From the NCBI RefSeq assembly GCF_002876705.1, contig NZ_MDAG01000057.1:62001-126000 (forward strand): 64,000 nt of DNA, in the 5' to 3' direction. This DNA comes from Enterovibrio norvegicus_B (GTDB lineage Bacteria; Pseudomonadota; Gammaproteobacteria; Enterobacterales; Vibrionaceae). Below, piece by piece: positions 9,418-16,491 of the stretch (position 1 is its first letter; each line of letters starts with the position of its first letter). Both the position numbers and the translations under genes were made by a program. Below the pieces are notes generated by a model. The model was not told the origin of the DNA. It ran no database searches and saw only the letters and a program-made list of their open reading frames with translations.

Positions 9418-10479
9418 ATGACTGAATTGACGAATCCTCAGAATCAGGTACTGGATGTTGAGGTGACGCCTCAAATCGTCGCGTTGGCTGAACAGTTTGA
9501 TGCGTTTGATACCGTTGCCACCATTACGTTTGGTAAAGATGCGCTAGAAAAAATCACTGCATTCTCTGATGAAGTATTGGAGCAAGTGCGTGTTCGCGAC
9601 AGCGGAGAAGCTGGGGATATTCTGCACGCCATGGTGTCGTCGATGGACGGTGCTGAGTTCGACAACCTTGGTAAGAAGAGTCTGCTATCGCGACTTCCAT
9701 TGATTGGTGAGCTTTTTGATTCTTTTAAAAAGTTCTCAGCAAGCTTTGACTCTGTCAAAGGTCAGTTAGAGCAATTATCTGGCAGTTTGGAAGCGCAGGA
9801 AGTGAAGCTTGCACATGACATTTCACAGCTTGATACGCTCTATGACCACAACTTGGAATTGCTCAGCGGGTTAGATCAGTACATCGCGGCAGGTAAGTAC
9901 AAACTGAACGAGCTCACGCAGAACGTATTGCCTGATTTGCTCTCGCAATCTGAACAAAGTGGTGATGCACTCGATGCGCAGAAATACCGTGATGCATCTC
10001 AAGCGATTGCACGTCTTGAAAAGCGTGTTCACAACCTTGAGTTGACGCGTCTTGCTGCTATTCAAACTGCGCCTCAAATTCGCCTCTCGCAGGAAGGCAA
10101 TAAAATGTTGATGGAGGATATTCAAGATATCGTGCACAACACCTTCCCACTTTGGAAACGCCAGTTCTTGATTGCGATTTCCAATTACGAAAAAGAGAAA
10201 GCACTGAAAGTCACGCGTGCAGTGAAAGACTATACCAACAAGCAGTACGTGCAGAATGCAGAGAAGCTAAAGGCGTTGGAAGAGCAAATCGCAGAAAACT
10301 ATCAGCGTGGTATTCTGGATCTAGATTCATTGGAAACGGTGAACCAACTGACCATTGAAACGCTGAATAACACCTTGTCTCGTGTCAAAGAGGGTAGAGC
10401 CCAGCGAGAGCATGCACAACAAGTGATTGAGAAGGCAGAACTGGAGCTTAAAAAAGCGTTAGAGCAGACCTTGTCTTGA
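9418..10479 (+). CDS. TelA-like (toxic anion resistance family) protein
   Basis: A 353-residue, almost wholly helical protein similar in layout to TelA/KlaA proteins: an N-terminal region, a segment around LLSRLPLIGELFDSFKKFSASF (about 82-103, here cited in part), and a long helical body with the family-like QIRLSQEGNKMLMEDIQDIV stretch and FPLWKRQF. TelA proteins co-occur with tellurite and other stress clusters and often travel with TerD/TerB/AAA/PLD proteins. A GGGAG ribosome site precedes the ATG, 15 bases after the PLD gene. It is the last gene of the operon; a terminator follows within 50 bases. The resistance label is historical and no tellurite genes are nearby. Confidence 0.8.
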   Translation: MTELTNPQNQVLDVEVTPQIVALAEQFDAFDTVATITFGKDALEKITAFSDEVLEQVRVRDSGEAGDILHAMVSSMDGAEFDNLGKKSLLSRLPLIGELFDSFKKFSASFDSVKGQLEQLSGSLEAQEVKLAHDISQLDTLYDHNLELLSGLDQYIAAGKYKLNELTQNVLPDLLSQSEQSGDALDAQKYRDASQAIARLEKRVHNLELTRLAAIQTAPQIRLSQEGNKMLMEDIQDIVHNTFPLWKRQFLIAISNYEKEKALKVTRAVKDYTNKQYVQNAEKLKALEEQIAENYQRGILDLDSLETVNQLTIETLNNTLSRVKEGRAQREHAQQVIEKAELELKKALEQTLS

Positions 10480-10496
10480 TGTGAAGTGAAATATCG

Positions 10497-10526
10497 AAAG
10501 CCCTAGTAGAGATACTGGGGCTTTTT
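10497..10526 (+). terminator. Terminator of the yqiJK-ATPase-PLD-TelA operon
   Basis: AAAGCCCTAGTA/TACTGGGGCTTT stem with one G-T wobble, a GAGA loop and a T5 run, 17 bases after the TelA-like stop. It marks the end of the five-gene operon. Confidence 0.85.
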
Positions 10527-10552
10527 GGTTTTTGGAGAAGAGCGTGCAAGGT

Positions 10553-10870
10553 TCATGACGCCGTCAACGACTTCGTGGGTTTACTGATTTTAAACAACAC
10601 CCGATAAAGCGGCATTGCTGGATCAATAGCGCCGAGTGTTCGGCTGCTGACACTGGATGGGTTTGCGCCTCGAAACCAATATTGGCCATGTTCATCGCTT
10701 TGCTTAAGTGTTTTGATGACACATCCAAAAATAGGGTGGGTAAACGCATAAGCTGTGCCGGTTTGCTTTCTCCACCATGATGGTTCACGCACGGTTATCA
10801 CAAAGTCAGACGATTTATAGAGAGGGAACATAGAATGTCCCTCAATCCGAAAGAGTCGTAATCCGAGCAT
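10553..10870 (-). CDS. sodX: S26-family peptidase, probable Ni-SOD maturation protease
   Basis: A 105-residue protein with the signal-peptidase-like GHSMFP motif (catalytic Ser13) and a probable general-base Lys53 in GCVIKTLK. This is the compact S24/S26 fold found beside nickel superoxide dismutase genes. It lies 4 bases after the sodN stop in the same operon. Its expected task is to remove the sodN propeptide and expose the His-Cys nickel hook, which must be the very N-terminus of the mature enzyme. Family and context agree; cleavage of this particular SodN is inferred. No membrane anchor is evident, unlike leader peptidases. Confidence 0.85.
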   Translation of the reverse strand: MLGLRLFRIEGHSMFPLYKSSDFVITVREPSWWRKQTGTAYAFTHPIFGCVIKTLKQSDEHGQYWFRGANPSSVSSRTLGAIDPAMPLYRVLFKISKPTKSLTAS

Positions 10871-10874
10871 GGGT

Positions 10875-11375
10875 TTATGGCTTCAAATCTGGGTAAATGA
10901 CAGGAAGTGCTGGTGGGTACGGGCACGTTGCGACATAAGTGGGTACGGCTTTGCTCTGCCAGAATATATCTGCAAAGCGGTTCACTTTGTCTAAAAGCGC
11001 CAGTGCTGCATCACGATCAATTTCTTGTTTCGCCTTTGAAGCCAGCATCATGATGTCATGCGTAAGCGTGTGAATTTCAGGGAACGTATCGAATTGTGGT
11101 TGCTTGAAATAATCCCCCCAAATGACACGAATATCTTCTTTTACTTTGCTGCCATGTTCTTCCTTTTGCTGCACCAAACGAACGAAACGTGCTTGCTGAT
11201 TTTGGGACAATGCCGAGGTTGGTAATTCTTCAATCAAGTCCAACATTCTTATGATTGTAAGTGCTGCGATTTGTGCATGGGAAGGGTCATAAATTTTACA
11301 AGGAATATCGCAATGTGCAGATGCGCGAGTAAACGCTGTTCTTTGGTCGAGCTTATTTAATAGGGCGTATAGCAT
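10875..11375 (-). CDS. sodN: Nickel superoxide dismutase proenzyme
   Basis: The ATG at 11375 gives a 166-residue precursor with a 20-residue propeptide followed by the nickel hook H21-C22-D23-I24-P25-C26 and the conserved KIYDPSHAQIAA continuation (nickel ligands: the new N-terminal amine, His21, Cys22 and Cys26 after cleavage). The remainder is the four-helix body with the closing CPYPPALPVIYPD. The open frame continues 40 codons further upstream, but that part belongs to the preceding gene's coding stretch and lacks the family's short propeptide length. The enzyme turns superoxide into oxygen and peroxide in the cytoplasm without iron or manganese. It sits between a His-rich membrane peptide and its maturation protease, under a Fur-like operator. 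Confidence 0.95.
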   Translation of the reverse strand: MLYALLNKLDQRTAFTRASAHCDIPCKIYDPSHAQIAALTIIRMLDLIEELPTSALSQNQQARFVRLVQQKEEHGSKVKEDIRVIWGDYFKQPQFDTFPEIHTLTHDIMMLASKAKQEIDRDAALALLDKVNRFADIFWQSKAVPTYVATCPYPPALPVIYPDLKP

Positions 11376-11377
11376 GC

Positions 11378-11578
11378 TTACTCTCCTTGTTGATGATGCT
11401 TTTGATGACGTATACGGCGTAACCCCCAAAATGCAATTGCCCCTGCGACAATAACAGGTAGCGCCCATAAAAGATGAATAAGGGAGGCTGACCAATGTCC
11501 ATGGTCATGGCCTGCATGCGCCATCAACATTGGGCTTGTTGTTAATAGGAATGCAAATAATGCCAAGCGTTGAGTCAT
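11378..11578 (-). CDS. Small His-rich membrane protein of the Ni-SOD operon
   Basis: A 66-residue protein with a signal peptide-like N-terminus (MTQRLALFAFLLTTSPMLMA), then an exposed HAGHDHGHW segment, one transmembrane helix (about 33-53) and a basic, His-containing tail (RRIRHQKHHQQ). The ATG at 11578 overlaps the TGA of the upstream TPR gene (ATGA), and its stop lies 2 bases before the sodN ATG, so the three are translationally coupled. I do not know a named family. The His clusters on both sides of the membrane suggest metal binding, possibly nickel handling for SodN, but that is inference from context. Confidence 0.75.
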   Translation of the reverse strand: MTQRLALFAFLLTTSPMLMAHAGHDHGHWSASLIHLLWALPVIVAGAIAFWGLRRIRHQKHHQQGE

Positions 11579-11982
11579 TTCACGTTCTCCTTTGTTTGCG
11601 ATGTAGCGGTTGACGCTACTGTTGAATTCATGGCTTTTTCGAATAAGCACAGCGTGTTTAATCCCGTTTGGTAGGCGCGCAGCAGCGAAATAAAAAAGGG
11701 ATCATCTGGGGGTGTCTTACCAAGCGTCTTTTCGAGGATCTCAAGAGGGGTATCTAAATAGAAACGCGCTTCTGAGTGCTTGCTTTGGGATTGGAATAAG
11801 GTGGCCAGGTTATGGTGGCAGGCAAGCCAAGCAAAAAGGATGTCGCCATTTTGATGTGTGACAGGTTCTTCCTTCTCCACTGCATGTAATGCGAGGCCAT
11901 AATGCCGCTCTGCATCAACCCAGTGTTTGTTGTGAAAACATCTATTTCCGTGTGTCACGTAGGTTTTCCAATCCATTCTCAT
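11575..11982 (-). CDS. TPR-like protein at the head of the Ni-SOD operon
   Basis: A 135-residue helical protein with TPR-like spacing (ERHYGLALHAVEKEE, LACHHNLATLFQSQ, SEARFYLDTPLEILEKTLG). No signal peptide. It starts ~17 bases from the Fur-like box, and its stop overlaps the next start by 4 bases. A second in-frame ATG lies two codons on. Role unknown; a chaperone or scaffold task in Ni-SOD assembly is possible from position only. Confidence 0.65.
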   Translation of the reverse strand: MRMDWKTYVTHGNRCFHNKHWVDAERHYGLALHAVEKEEPVTHQNGDILFAWLACHHNLATLFQSQSKHSEARFYLDTPLEILEKTLGKTPPDDPFFISLLRAYQTGLNTLCLFEKAMNSTVASTATSQTKENVK

Positions 11983-11998
11983 TTACCGTTATGCGAAT

Positions 11999-12017
11999 AG
12001 TAATGATTATCATTATT
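11999..12017 (-). promoter_or_regulatory. Fur-box-like operator upstream of the Ni-SOD operon
   Basis: The 19-mer AGTAATGATTATCATTATT matches 15 of 19 positions of the classical Fur consensus GATAATGATAATCATTATC, with the palindromic core AATGATnATCATT intact. It lies 17 bases before the first gene of the minus-strand operon. Fur would repress under iron-replete conditions, giving Ni-SOD when iron is short. Zur or Nur sites can look similar, so the regulator needs testing. Confidence 0.7.
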
Positions 12018-12253
12018 GATCGTATCAATGAAAAGTAAAGCCCTCTCATCGAAGATTTTGTATTTATTGCAAGAGTGGATCGGATGTTTATGTTGAGTTG
12101 GTGTAAGAATAAAGAGTGGATAACCGCAGGCCGCTGCGTGAGAACAAGAAATCATTGGTACGCAGAGGGCATTATGCTAAAGTTGCGCGCTTTTATTTTT
12201 GCCGTCAGTGGTTGCACTGAAAGGCTAGATCAAACCTAACACTAGGAATTATT

Positions 12254-12736
12254 TTGACTAATAACGACATTCTCCGCCGTATCCGTTATACCTTTGACTT
12301 TAAAGATCAGTCGATGGTAGAAATTTTCGCTGCTGCTGATCACGCTGTGACTCAAGAGCAAGTGGTTAACTGGCTTCGCAAGGATGATGATGCAGCTTTT
12401 GTTAAAGCAACAGATACCGAATTAGCGATTTTCCTGAATGGTTTGATCAACACGAAACGTGGCAAGCGTGAAGGCGAACAGCCTGAGCCTGAGAAGCGTT
12501 TGAACAACAACATGATTTTCATGAAGCTGCGCATCGCACTGAACATGAAAGCAGAAGATGTGATCGAAACGCTAGAGCTGATGGAGTTCCGCTTGAGCAA
12601 GCACGAACTGAGCGCGTTCTCACGCAAAGCGGATAACAAACACTACCGTGAGTGTAAAGACCAAATCCTGCGTAACTTCCTGATGGGTGTTCAACGTAAA
12701 CTTCGTCCTGAAGACACGCAAGACATCGACGCATAA
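12254..12736 (+). CDS. yehS: YehS family protein (DUF1456)
   Basis: A 160-residue protein with the duplicated DUF1456 helical unit: NDILRRIRYTFDF and, about 90 residues later, NNMIFMKLRIALNM, each followed by an acidic helix. The start is TTG at 12254, with AGGAA 5-6 bases ahead and MTNNDILRR aligning with the usual family N-terminus (a Met, two to three residues, then NDIL); no ATG is available at that place. Function unknown; cytoplasmic. A nested hairpin terminator follows, so it is probably a single-gene unit. Confidence 0.85.
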   Translation: MTNNDILRRIRYTFDFKDQSMVEIFAAADHAVTQEQVVNWLRKDDDAAFVKATDTELAIFLNGLINTKRGKREGEQPEPEKRLNNNMIFMKLRIALNMKAEDVIETLELMEFRLSKHELSAFSRKADNKHYRECKDQILRNFLMGVQRKLRPEDTQDIDA

Positions 12737-12743
12737 TTTAATT

Positions 12744-12793
12744 CGCGAGCAGCTTTCCGTCATTCTTTGACGACGAGAGTTGCTCGTGTTTTG
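12744..12793 (+). terminator. Terminator after yehS
   Basis: Outer stem CGAGCA/TGCTCG with a nested CGTCA/TGACG hairpin, then GTGTTTTG. Two-step structure about 10 bases after the stop. Confidence 0.6.
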
Positions 12794-12841
12794 CTCCTAC
12801 ATTCCCCGCGTTCCGATTACTCCAAATAAGTGATGTGCACG

Positions 12842-14089
12842 ATGTCGCTCTCTACGCCTAACACCTTTTCAACGTTGCCTTTGTCGCCTGCTCTTGTTGC
12901 AGCTCTGCCTGTGCAATGCCAAGCACCTACGTCGATTCAATCACTCGCGATCCCTGCAATCAGCGCCCGCAAGGATGTACTTGCGATAGCGCAAACAGGC
13001 AGCGGAAAAACCTTGGCATACGGCTTACCGCTGCTCGATGGCGCCCAAGCGACGGCATCGCATGTTTGTAAGCTGGTTTTGGTGCCAACTCGTGAGCTAG
13101 CTGCACAGGTCAATGAAGCGCTTACGCCGATTGCGACTGCATTAAATCTCTCTACCGTTGTGGTATGCGGTGGCATAGAGAAAGAATCGCAAATTGAACG
13201 CCTTTTATTGAAGCCAGAAGTTGTTATTGCAACGCCAGGCCGGTTGAAAGAGTTGTTAAAAGAAGGGGCCATTGAAACATCGACGATTGACAGTGTTGTG
13301 CTCGATGAGGCGGATAGACTGGTTGATATGGGGTTTTGGCCAGATGTTGAAAACATCTTGGCGGCGATACCCACATCACGCCAAATGATGTTGTTCTCAG
13401 CAACCTTGCCAGAAGAGTTAGAAGCATCAATGGAAGGGTTACTAAACAGCCCTGCAACCATTTTTGCTAGTGCGACAAACAGCATGGTAAAGCAGATTGA
13501 AGAGCGTTTGTATCTGGTAAACAAAGGCAGCAAAGCCAATGTGTTGATAGACCAAATTAAACAACACGAATGGCCGCAAGTATTGGTGTTTATCAGTGCG
13601 CGTGACAATGCCGATGCTCTTTGTAAAAAGCTGAACAAAGCGGGGATTACCTCTGCTGCATTACACGGTGATAAAGCACAATCCGAGCGCGAACAAACGC
13701 TTGCTGCTTTCAAAGACAAACAGGTACAAGTGCTGATAGCCACTGATCTATTGGCGCGCGGCATACATATTGACCACTTGCCCGTTGTGATTAACTTCGA
13801 TGTGCCATTGAGTCCTGCTGTCTATGTTCACCGCGTTGGCCGTACAGCAAGGGCTGGGGAGCAAGGTCTTGCTATCACACTGGTTTGTCATACCGAGACG
13901 GATTACCTGCAAGCCATTCGCAACATGATCAAGCGCGAGTTGCCTTTACAAGAACTGGAAGCGTTTCCCGTTACGGACAAGCCATCGACGGGTAGCAGTA
14001 AACGCACCCCCCGTGATAAGCAAGCCAACCGCCGCACTTCTCAGAAAAGCAGTATTAAGCAGTTCAAGAGTAAGCCAGCGCGTCGCTGA
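12842..14089 (+). CDS. DEAD-box ATP-dependent RNA helicase (RhlE-like)
   Basis: A 415-residue helicase with all core motifs in order: Q motif PTSIQ, motif I AQTGSGKT, Ia PTRELA, Ib TPGR, II DEAD (VVLDEADRL), III SAT, V ATDLLARGIHI, VI HRVGRTARAG. A short basic Ser/Lys/Arg-rich tail of ~45 residues follows, as in RhlE-type proteins. It unwinds RNA duplexes in the cytoplasm, probably in ribosome assembly or RNA decay. I prefer ATG 12842 (MSLSTPNTF); GTG 12830 and ATG 12833 are in frame upstream and none has a strong ribosome site. The exact subfamily name is not certain. Confidence 0.88.
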   Translation: MSLSTPNTFSTLPLSPALVAALPVQCQAPTSIQSLAIPAISARKDVLAIAQTGSGKTLAYGLPLLDGAQATASHVCKLVLVPTRELAAQVNEALTPIATALNLSTVVVCGGIEKESQIERLLLKPEVVIATPGRLKELLKEGAIETSTIDSVVLDEADRLVDMGFWPDVENILAAIPTSRQMMLFSATLPEELEASMEGLLNSPATIFASATNSMVKQIEERLYLVNKGSKANVLIDQIKQHEWPQVLVFISARDNADALCKKLNKAGITSAALHGDKAQSEREQTLAAFKDKQVQVLIATDLLARGIHIDHLPVVINFDVPLSPAVYVHRVGRTARAGEQGLAITLVCHTETDYLQAIRNMIKRELPLQELEAFPVTDKPSTGSSKRTPRDKQANRRTSQKSSIKQFKSKPARR

Positions 14090-14154
14090 TTTCACCACTC
14101 TCTGATGGGGTGCTCAAATGCTGAGCGAGTAAACCGAGATTACGGCTTAAAGCA

Positions 14155-14183
14155 TTGACCCTGCATGGGGAAATCATTATAGT
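14155..14183 (+). promoter_or_regulatory. Sigma70 promoter of second tRNA-Ser
   Basis: TTGACC at 14155-14160, 17-base spacer, TATAGT at 14178-14183, then a GC-rich discriminator (AGCGCCCCG) typical of stringently controlled stable-RNA promoters. Confidence 0.8.
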
Positions 14184-14231
14184 AGCGCCCCGTTGAGACG
14201 AACTGCATCGCATTCGGCTTGATGAAAATTA

Positions 14232-14319
14232 GGTGAGTTGTCCGAGTGGCTGAAGGAGCACGCCTGGAAAGTGTGTATACGGCAACGTATCGAGAGTTCG
14301 AATCTCTCACTCACCGCCA
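14232..14319 (+). tRNA. tRNA-Ser (anticodon GGA), second identical copy
   Basis: Same 88 bases as the copy at 545-632, including the long variable arm and encoded CCA. Followed by its own terminator and then by a truncated tRNA 3' end. Confidence 0.97.
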
Positions 14320-14329
14320 CATTCTAAAG

Positions 14330-14355
14330 CCCCAGCAGAAATGCTGGGGTTTTTT
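14330..14355 (+). terminator. Terminator of second tRNA-Ser
   Basis: CCCCAGC/GCTGGGG stem with an AGAAAT loop and a T6 run, 10 bases after the tRNA. Confidence 0.85.
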
Positions 14356-14388
14356 CGTTTCTGGCTTATGAAAAACGCAGTGACGAGT

Positions 14389-14407
14389 AATCTCTCACTC
14401 ACCGCCA
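14389..14407 (+). pseudogene. Truncated tRNA-Ser 3' end (T-arm to CCA)
   Basis: AATCTCTCACTCACCGCCA repeats the last 19 bases of the tRNA-Ser. It is followed by a second copy of the tRNA terminator (14416-14440) and of the TCGTTTCTGGCATAT flank found after the first tRNA locus. It lacks the acceptor 5' strand, D-arm and anticodon arm, so it is a remnant of a lost tandem tRNA gene. Confidence 0.85.
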
Positions 14408-14415
14408 TATTTGAA

Positions 14416-14440
14416 GCCCGAGCAGAGATGCTCGGGTTTT
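14416..14440 (+). terminator. Orphan terminator of the tRNA remnant
   Basis: CCCGAGCA/TGCTCGGG stem plus TTTTC, nearly identical to the terminator at 639-665, lying after the tRNA 3' fragment. Confidence 0.8.
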
Positions 14441-14563
14441 CTCGTTTCTGGCATATCAAAAAGTCACGAAATTCGTTAATTTCCCGCATGTTATCGTCAA
14501 TGCCTCTATAGTTGGTAGAGATGAGTGAATTCTCCTGAGTAGTGTGATGTTCTAAGGATAGAC

Positions 14564-15451
14564 ATGCAGTTATCACGACTAAAACCCATGGCGGTGTTTG
14601 CTGCTGTGGTCAAAACAGGCAATTTTAGCCGAGCGGGGAAGTTGCTCGGTATTAGCCGTCCTGCAGTGAGCGCACAGATTCAAAAGCTGGAAGAAAGTTT
14701 GTCAGTTCGGCTTATTCAAAGGACCACCCGCAGTGTTTCCCTCACCCAAGATGGTGCGCGTTTACTGCCTTTAGCGGAATCGGTACTGTCGTCGTTGATC
14801 GATATTGATGATGTGCTGACGCGAGATAAACCCAAAGGGCCGATCCGTGTAACGGCAACGCTGGACATCATGAAATCTTGGCTCGCGCCCAAGTTAGAAG
14901 CCTTCACCCTGCAATATCCTGATATCACCTTTGATTTGGTCATGACAGATCAAAAGATTGACCTGATCGAAAACCAAATAGATTTGGCCATTCGCGTTTC
15001 TCGCGTCAATGAGCAAGATTTTGTCGCGCGACCTGTCTTTGATGATCAACTCGCCATCTACGCCTCACCGGAATATCTCGACACACTTTTAGAGCCTATC
15101 ACTGAGCAAAATCTAGAGTTTTGTCGTTGGATTGTGCTTGAGCAGTTAATGCCAAATCGTACCGTTAATGTGATGAAAGGTGACGAGACCTTGAGGTTTC
15201 AACCTAGTCGCTACGACATTGTAAATTCACCTAGCATGCTCAATGAGTTGGTGGTGGCTGGACGGGGACTGGGCTGTTTGATTTATCAAAATGTTCAGCA
15301 TCTTTTAAAGGAAGGAAAGGTCGTGCCTGTCTTACCTGAGTGGCATGGCGACAGTTTAACGTGTTACTTGTTGTACCCAAGCCGCCAGCATATTCCCATG
15401 CGTTTACGGCTATTTATTGATTACCTGTTGGAAAGTCGCGACAAGATCTGA
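14564..15451 (+). CDS. LysR family transcriptional regulator
   Basis: A 295-residue LTTR with an N-terminal winged helix (residues ~1-60: FAAVVKTGNFSRAGKLLGIS, VSAQIQKLEESLSVRLIQRT) and a periplasmic-binding-protein-like effector domain (about 88-290: IRVTATLDI, DLAIRV, VARPVFDDQLAIYAS). The pattern resembles the CrgA/DmlR-type group. No divergent target gene is present; the tRNA-Ser lies behind it and an opposing NTF2-like gene ahead of it. Target and inducer unknown. Confidence 0.9.
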   Translation: MQLSRLKPMAVFAAVVKTGNFSRAGKLLGISRPAVSAQIQKLEESLSVRLIQRTTRSVSLTQDGARLLPLAESVLSSLIDIDDVLTRDKPKGPIRVTATLDIMKSWLAPKLEAFTLQYPDITFDLVMTDQKIDLIENQIDLAIRVSRVNEQDFVARPVFDDQLAIYASPEYLDTLLEPITEQNLEFCRWIVLEQLMPNRTVNVMKGDETLRFQPSRYDIVNSPSMLNELVVAGRGLGCLIYQNVQHLLKEGKVVPVLPEWHGDSLTCYLLYPSRQHIPMRLRLFIDYLLESRDKI

Positions 15452-15453
15452 GT

Positions 15454-15486
15454 AAAAAAAAAGCCCATGCGGTATCGCATCGGGCT
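15454..15486 (-). terminator. Terminator shared by LysR and the opposing NTF2-like gene
   Basis: AGCCCATGCG...CGCATCGGGCT hairpin flanked by a run of nine A's on the plus strand, which gives a strong T-run on the minus strand. It mainly ends the minus-strand gene at 15517-15927. Confidence 0.85.
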
Positions 15487-15516
15487 CTTGCCACAAGAGG
15501 GAGGGTTGTAGCAATA

Positions 15517-15927
15517 CTAAACAGACCAGAAAGTATCCTCAGCTTTCTGATCTTCGGAAAATAGCCAGACTTCCATGATGTATCCGCCGTCAATGCGGAA
15601 AAGGTGAGTGCCTTTCATTGAAATCGAAAGGTTGCCGCTGGAGGCCGTTGTGTGGACTGGAACAGAAACGAGATTGCCGCTCGTCATTAGCGAGCCATCA
15701 CGTTTTATGGCGTAGGAATTATTGGTGACATTCTGCATGCGTGAAAGCATTGCAAGGACACGTCCAAAGCCCACTTTGTCTCCCGAGAAAGGGTTACGGC
15801 CCGGTTGATGCCAAAGTGCGTTTCTATCAAACAGCAGTGCTAGCCCTGTCATATCACCGCTTTTCAGCGCATCAAAATAAGCAGCAACAACCGATCGATT
15901 CTCTTTCTCTGTTACCGCGGTATTCAT
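15517..15927 (-). CDS. NTF2-like / SnoaL-type protein
   Basis: A 136-residue protein of the nuclear-transport-factor-2-like fold: an N-terminal helix pair VVAAYFDALKSGDMTGLALLF, then the conserved DRNALWHQPGRNPFSG turn and curved beta strands (KGTHLFRIDGGYIMEVWLFSED). Proteins of this size are used as small-molecule isomerases, hydrolases or polyketide cyclases; no catalytic set can be fixed here. Cytoplasmic, single gene with its own terminator. The inverted-repeat element lies just upstream of its start. Confidence 0.75.
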   Translation of the reverse strand: MNTAVTEKENRSVVAAYFDALKSGDMTGLALLFDRNALWHQPGRNPFSGDKVGFGRVLAMLSRMQNVTNNSYAIKRDGSLMTSGNLVSVPVHTTASSGNLSISMKGTHLFRIDGGYIMEVWLFSEDQKAEDTFWSV

Positions 15928-15971
15928 TGTTTAACATCCTTAATAAACATGAACGGGGTGACTGTATCGCT

Positions 15972-16105
15972 ATATACCCAAACAACCTGAAGATGCAGGA
16001 TTCAGCGAGGTTTACTGACGTTATGATCTAGGCGTCCCTTTGCCGATGTAGTGATCTCCATCAAAAAGGGATAACACCGAGCATCTTCAGGTTGTTTGGG
16101 TATAT
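15972..16105. mobile_element. 134-bp element with perfect 25-bp terminal inverted repeats (MITE/REP-like)
   Basis: ATATACCCAAACAACCTGAAGATGC at the left end is exactly reverse-complemented at the right end (16081-16105). The interior of 84 bases has no open frame of interest. The size, perfect ends and intergenic position are typical of miniature inverted-repeat elements; no clear target duplication was seen beyond AT-rich edges. Confidence 0.65.
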
Positions 16106-16491
16106 GCGTTTTATCTGCAAGGTGTAAGCGTATGAAAGCGCTTGCTAATAAACTGAGGTAGAAGATATATCGAGCGTGACAAGGTGATAAGGGGGGTAAT
16201 TGAGACTAGATTGGTACGAATAGTTGACAGGTAAATCGTTTACAACGTCGTCATCCTGCACCATTTCTCGTTTTGCGACCGATCGCTCGCTGTTTTATTT
16301 CTGGGATTATCAGGCGTAACATCTTTGCGAACGATGAAAGAAAAGCAGATTCGTTACAGGCATCCCTCATCCTCTAACCAAAAGCTGTTCTACAGTAACA
16401 ACGTATTTGTTGACCATAGATGATTCAAGGACGATGGCATCCTTCCCGCCTCTATGATTCTGAAACAGGGAGTCTTACGACAGGTGTATGT
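16106..16491. other. Non-coding gap before the Dyp-type peroxidase
   Basis: About 385 bases without a supported gene. It must hold the peroxidase promoter; several TTGAC-like hexamers occur (near 16222 and 16410), but I cannot pair one with a convincing -10. Confidence 0.4.

Noticed and set aside
9418..10479. Tellurite resistance operon
   Set aside because: A TelA-like gene is present, but no terA-F or tehAB genes are nearby, so a tellurite label is not supported.
11376..11495. N-terminal extension of sodN by 40 residues
   Set aside because: It overlaps the His-rich gene and would destroy the normal 20-residue propeptide.
12937..13764. 275-residue minus-strand frame
   Set aside because: Antisense to the DEAD-box helicase, which has all conserved motifs; no independent support.
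14307..14576. 89-residue minus-strand frame over the second tRNA-Ser region
   Set aside because: It covers tRNA and terminator repeats and resembles the false frame at the first tRNA locus because of the shared sequence.
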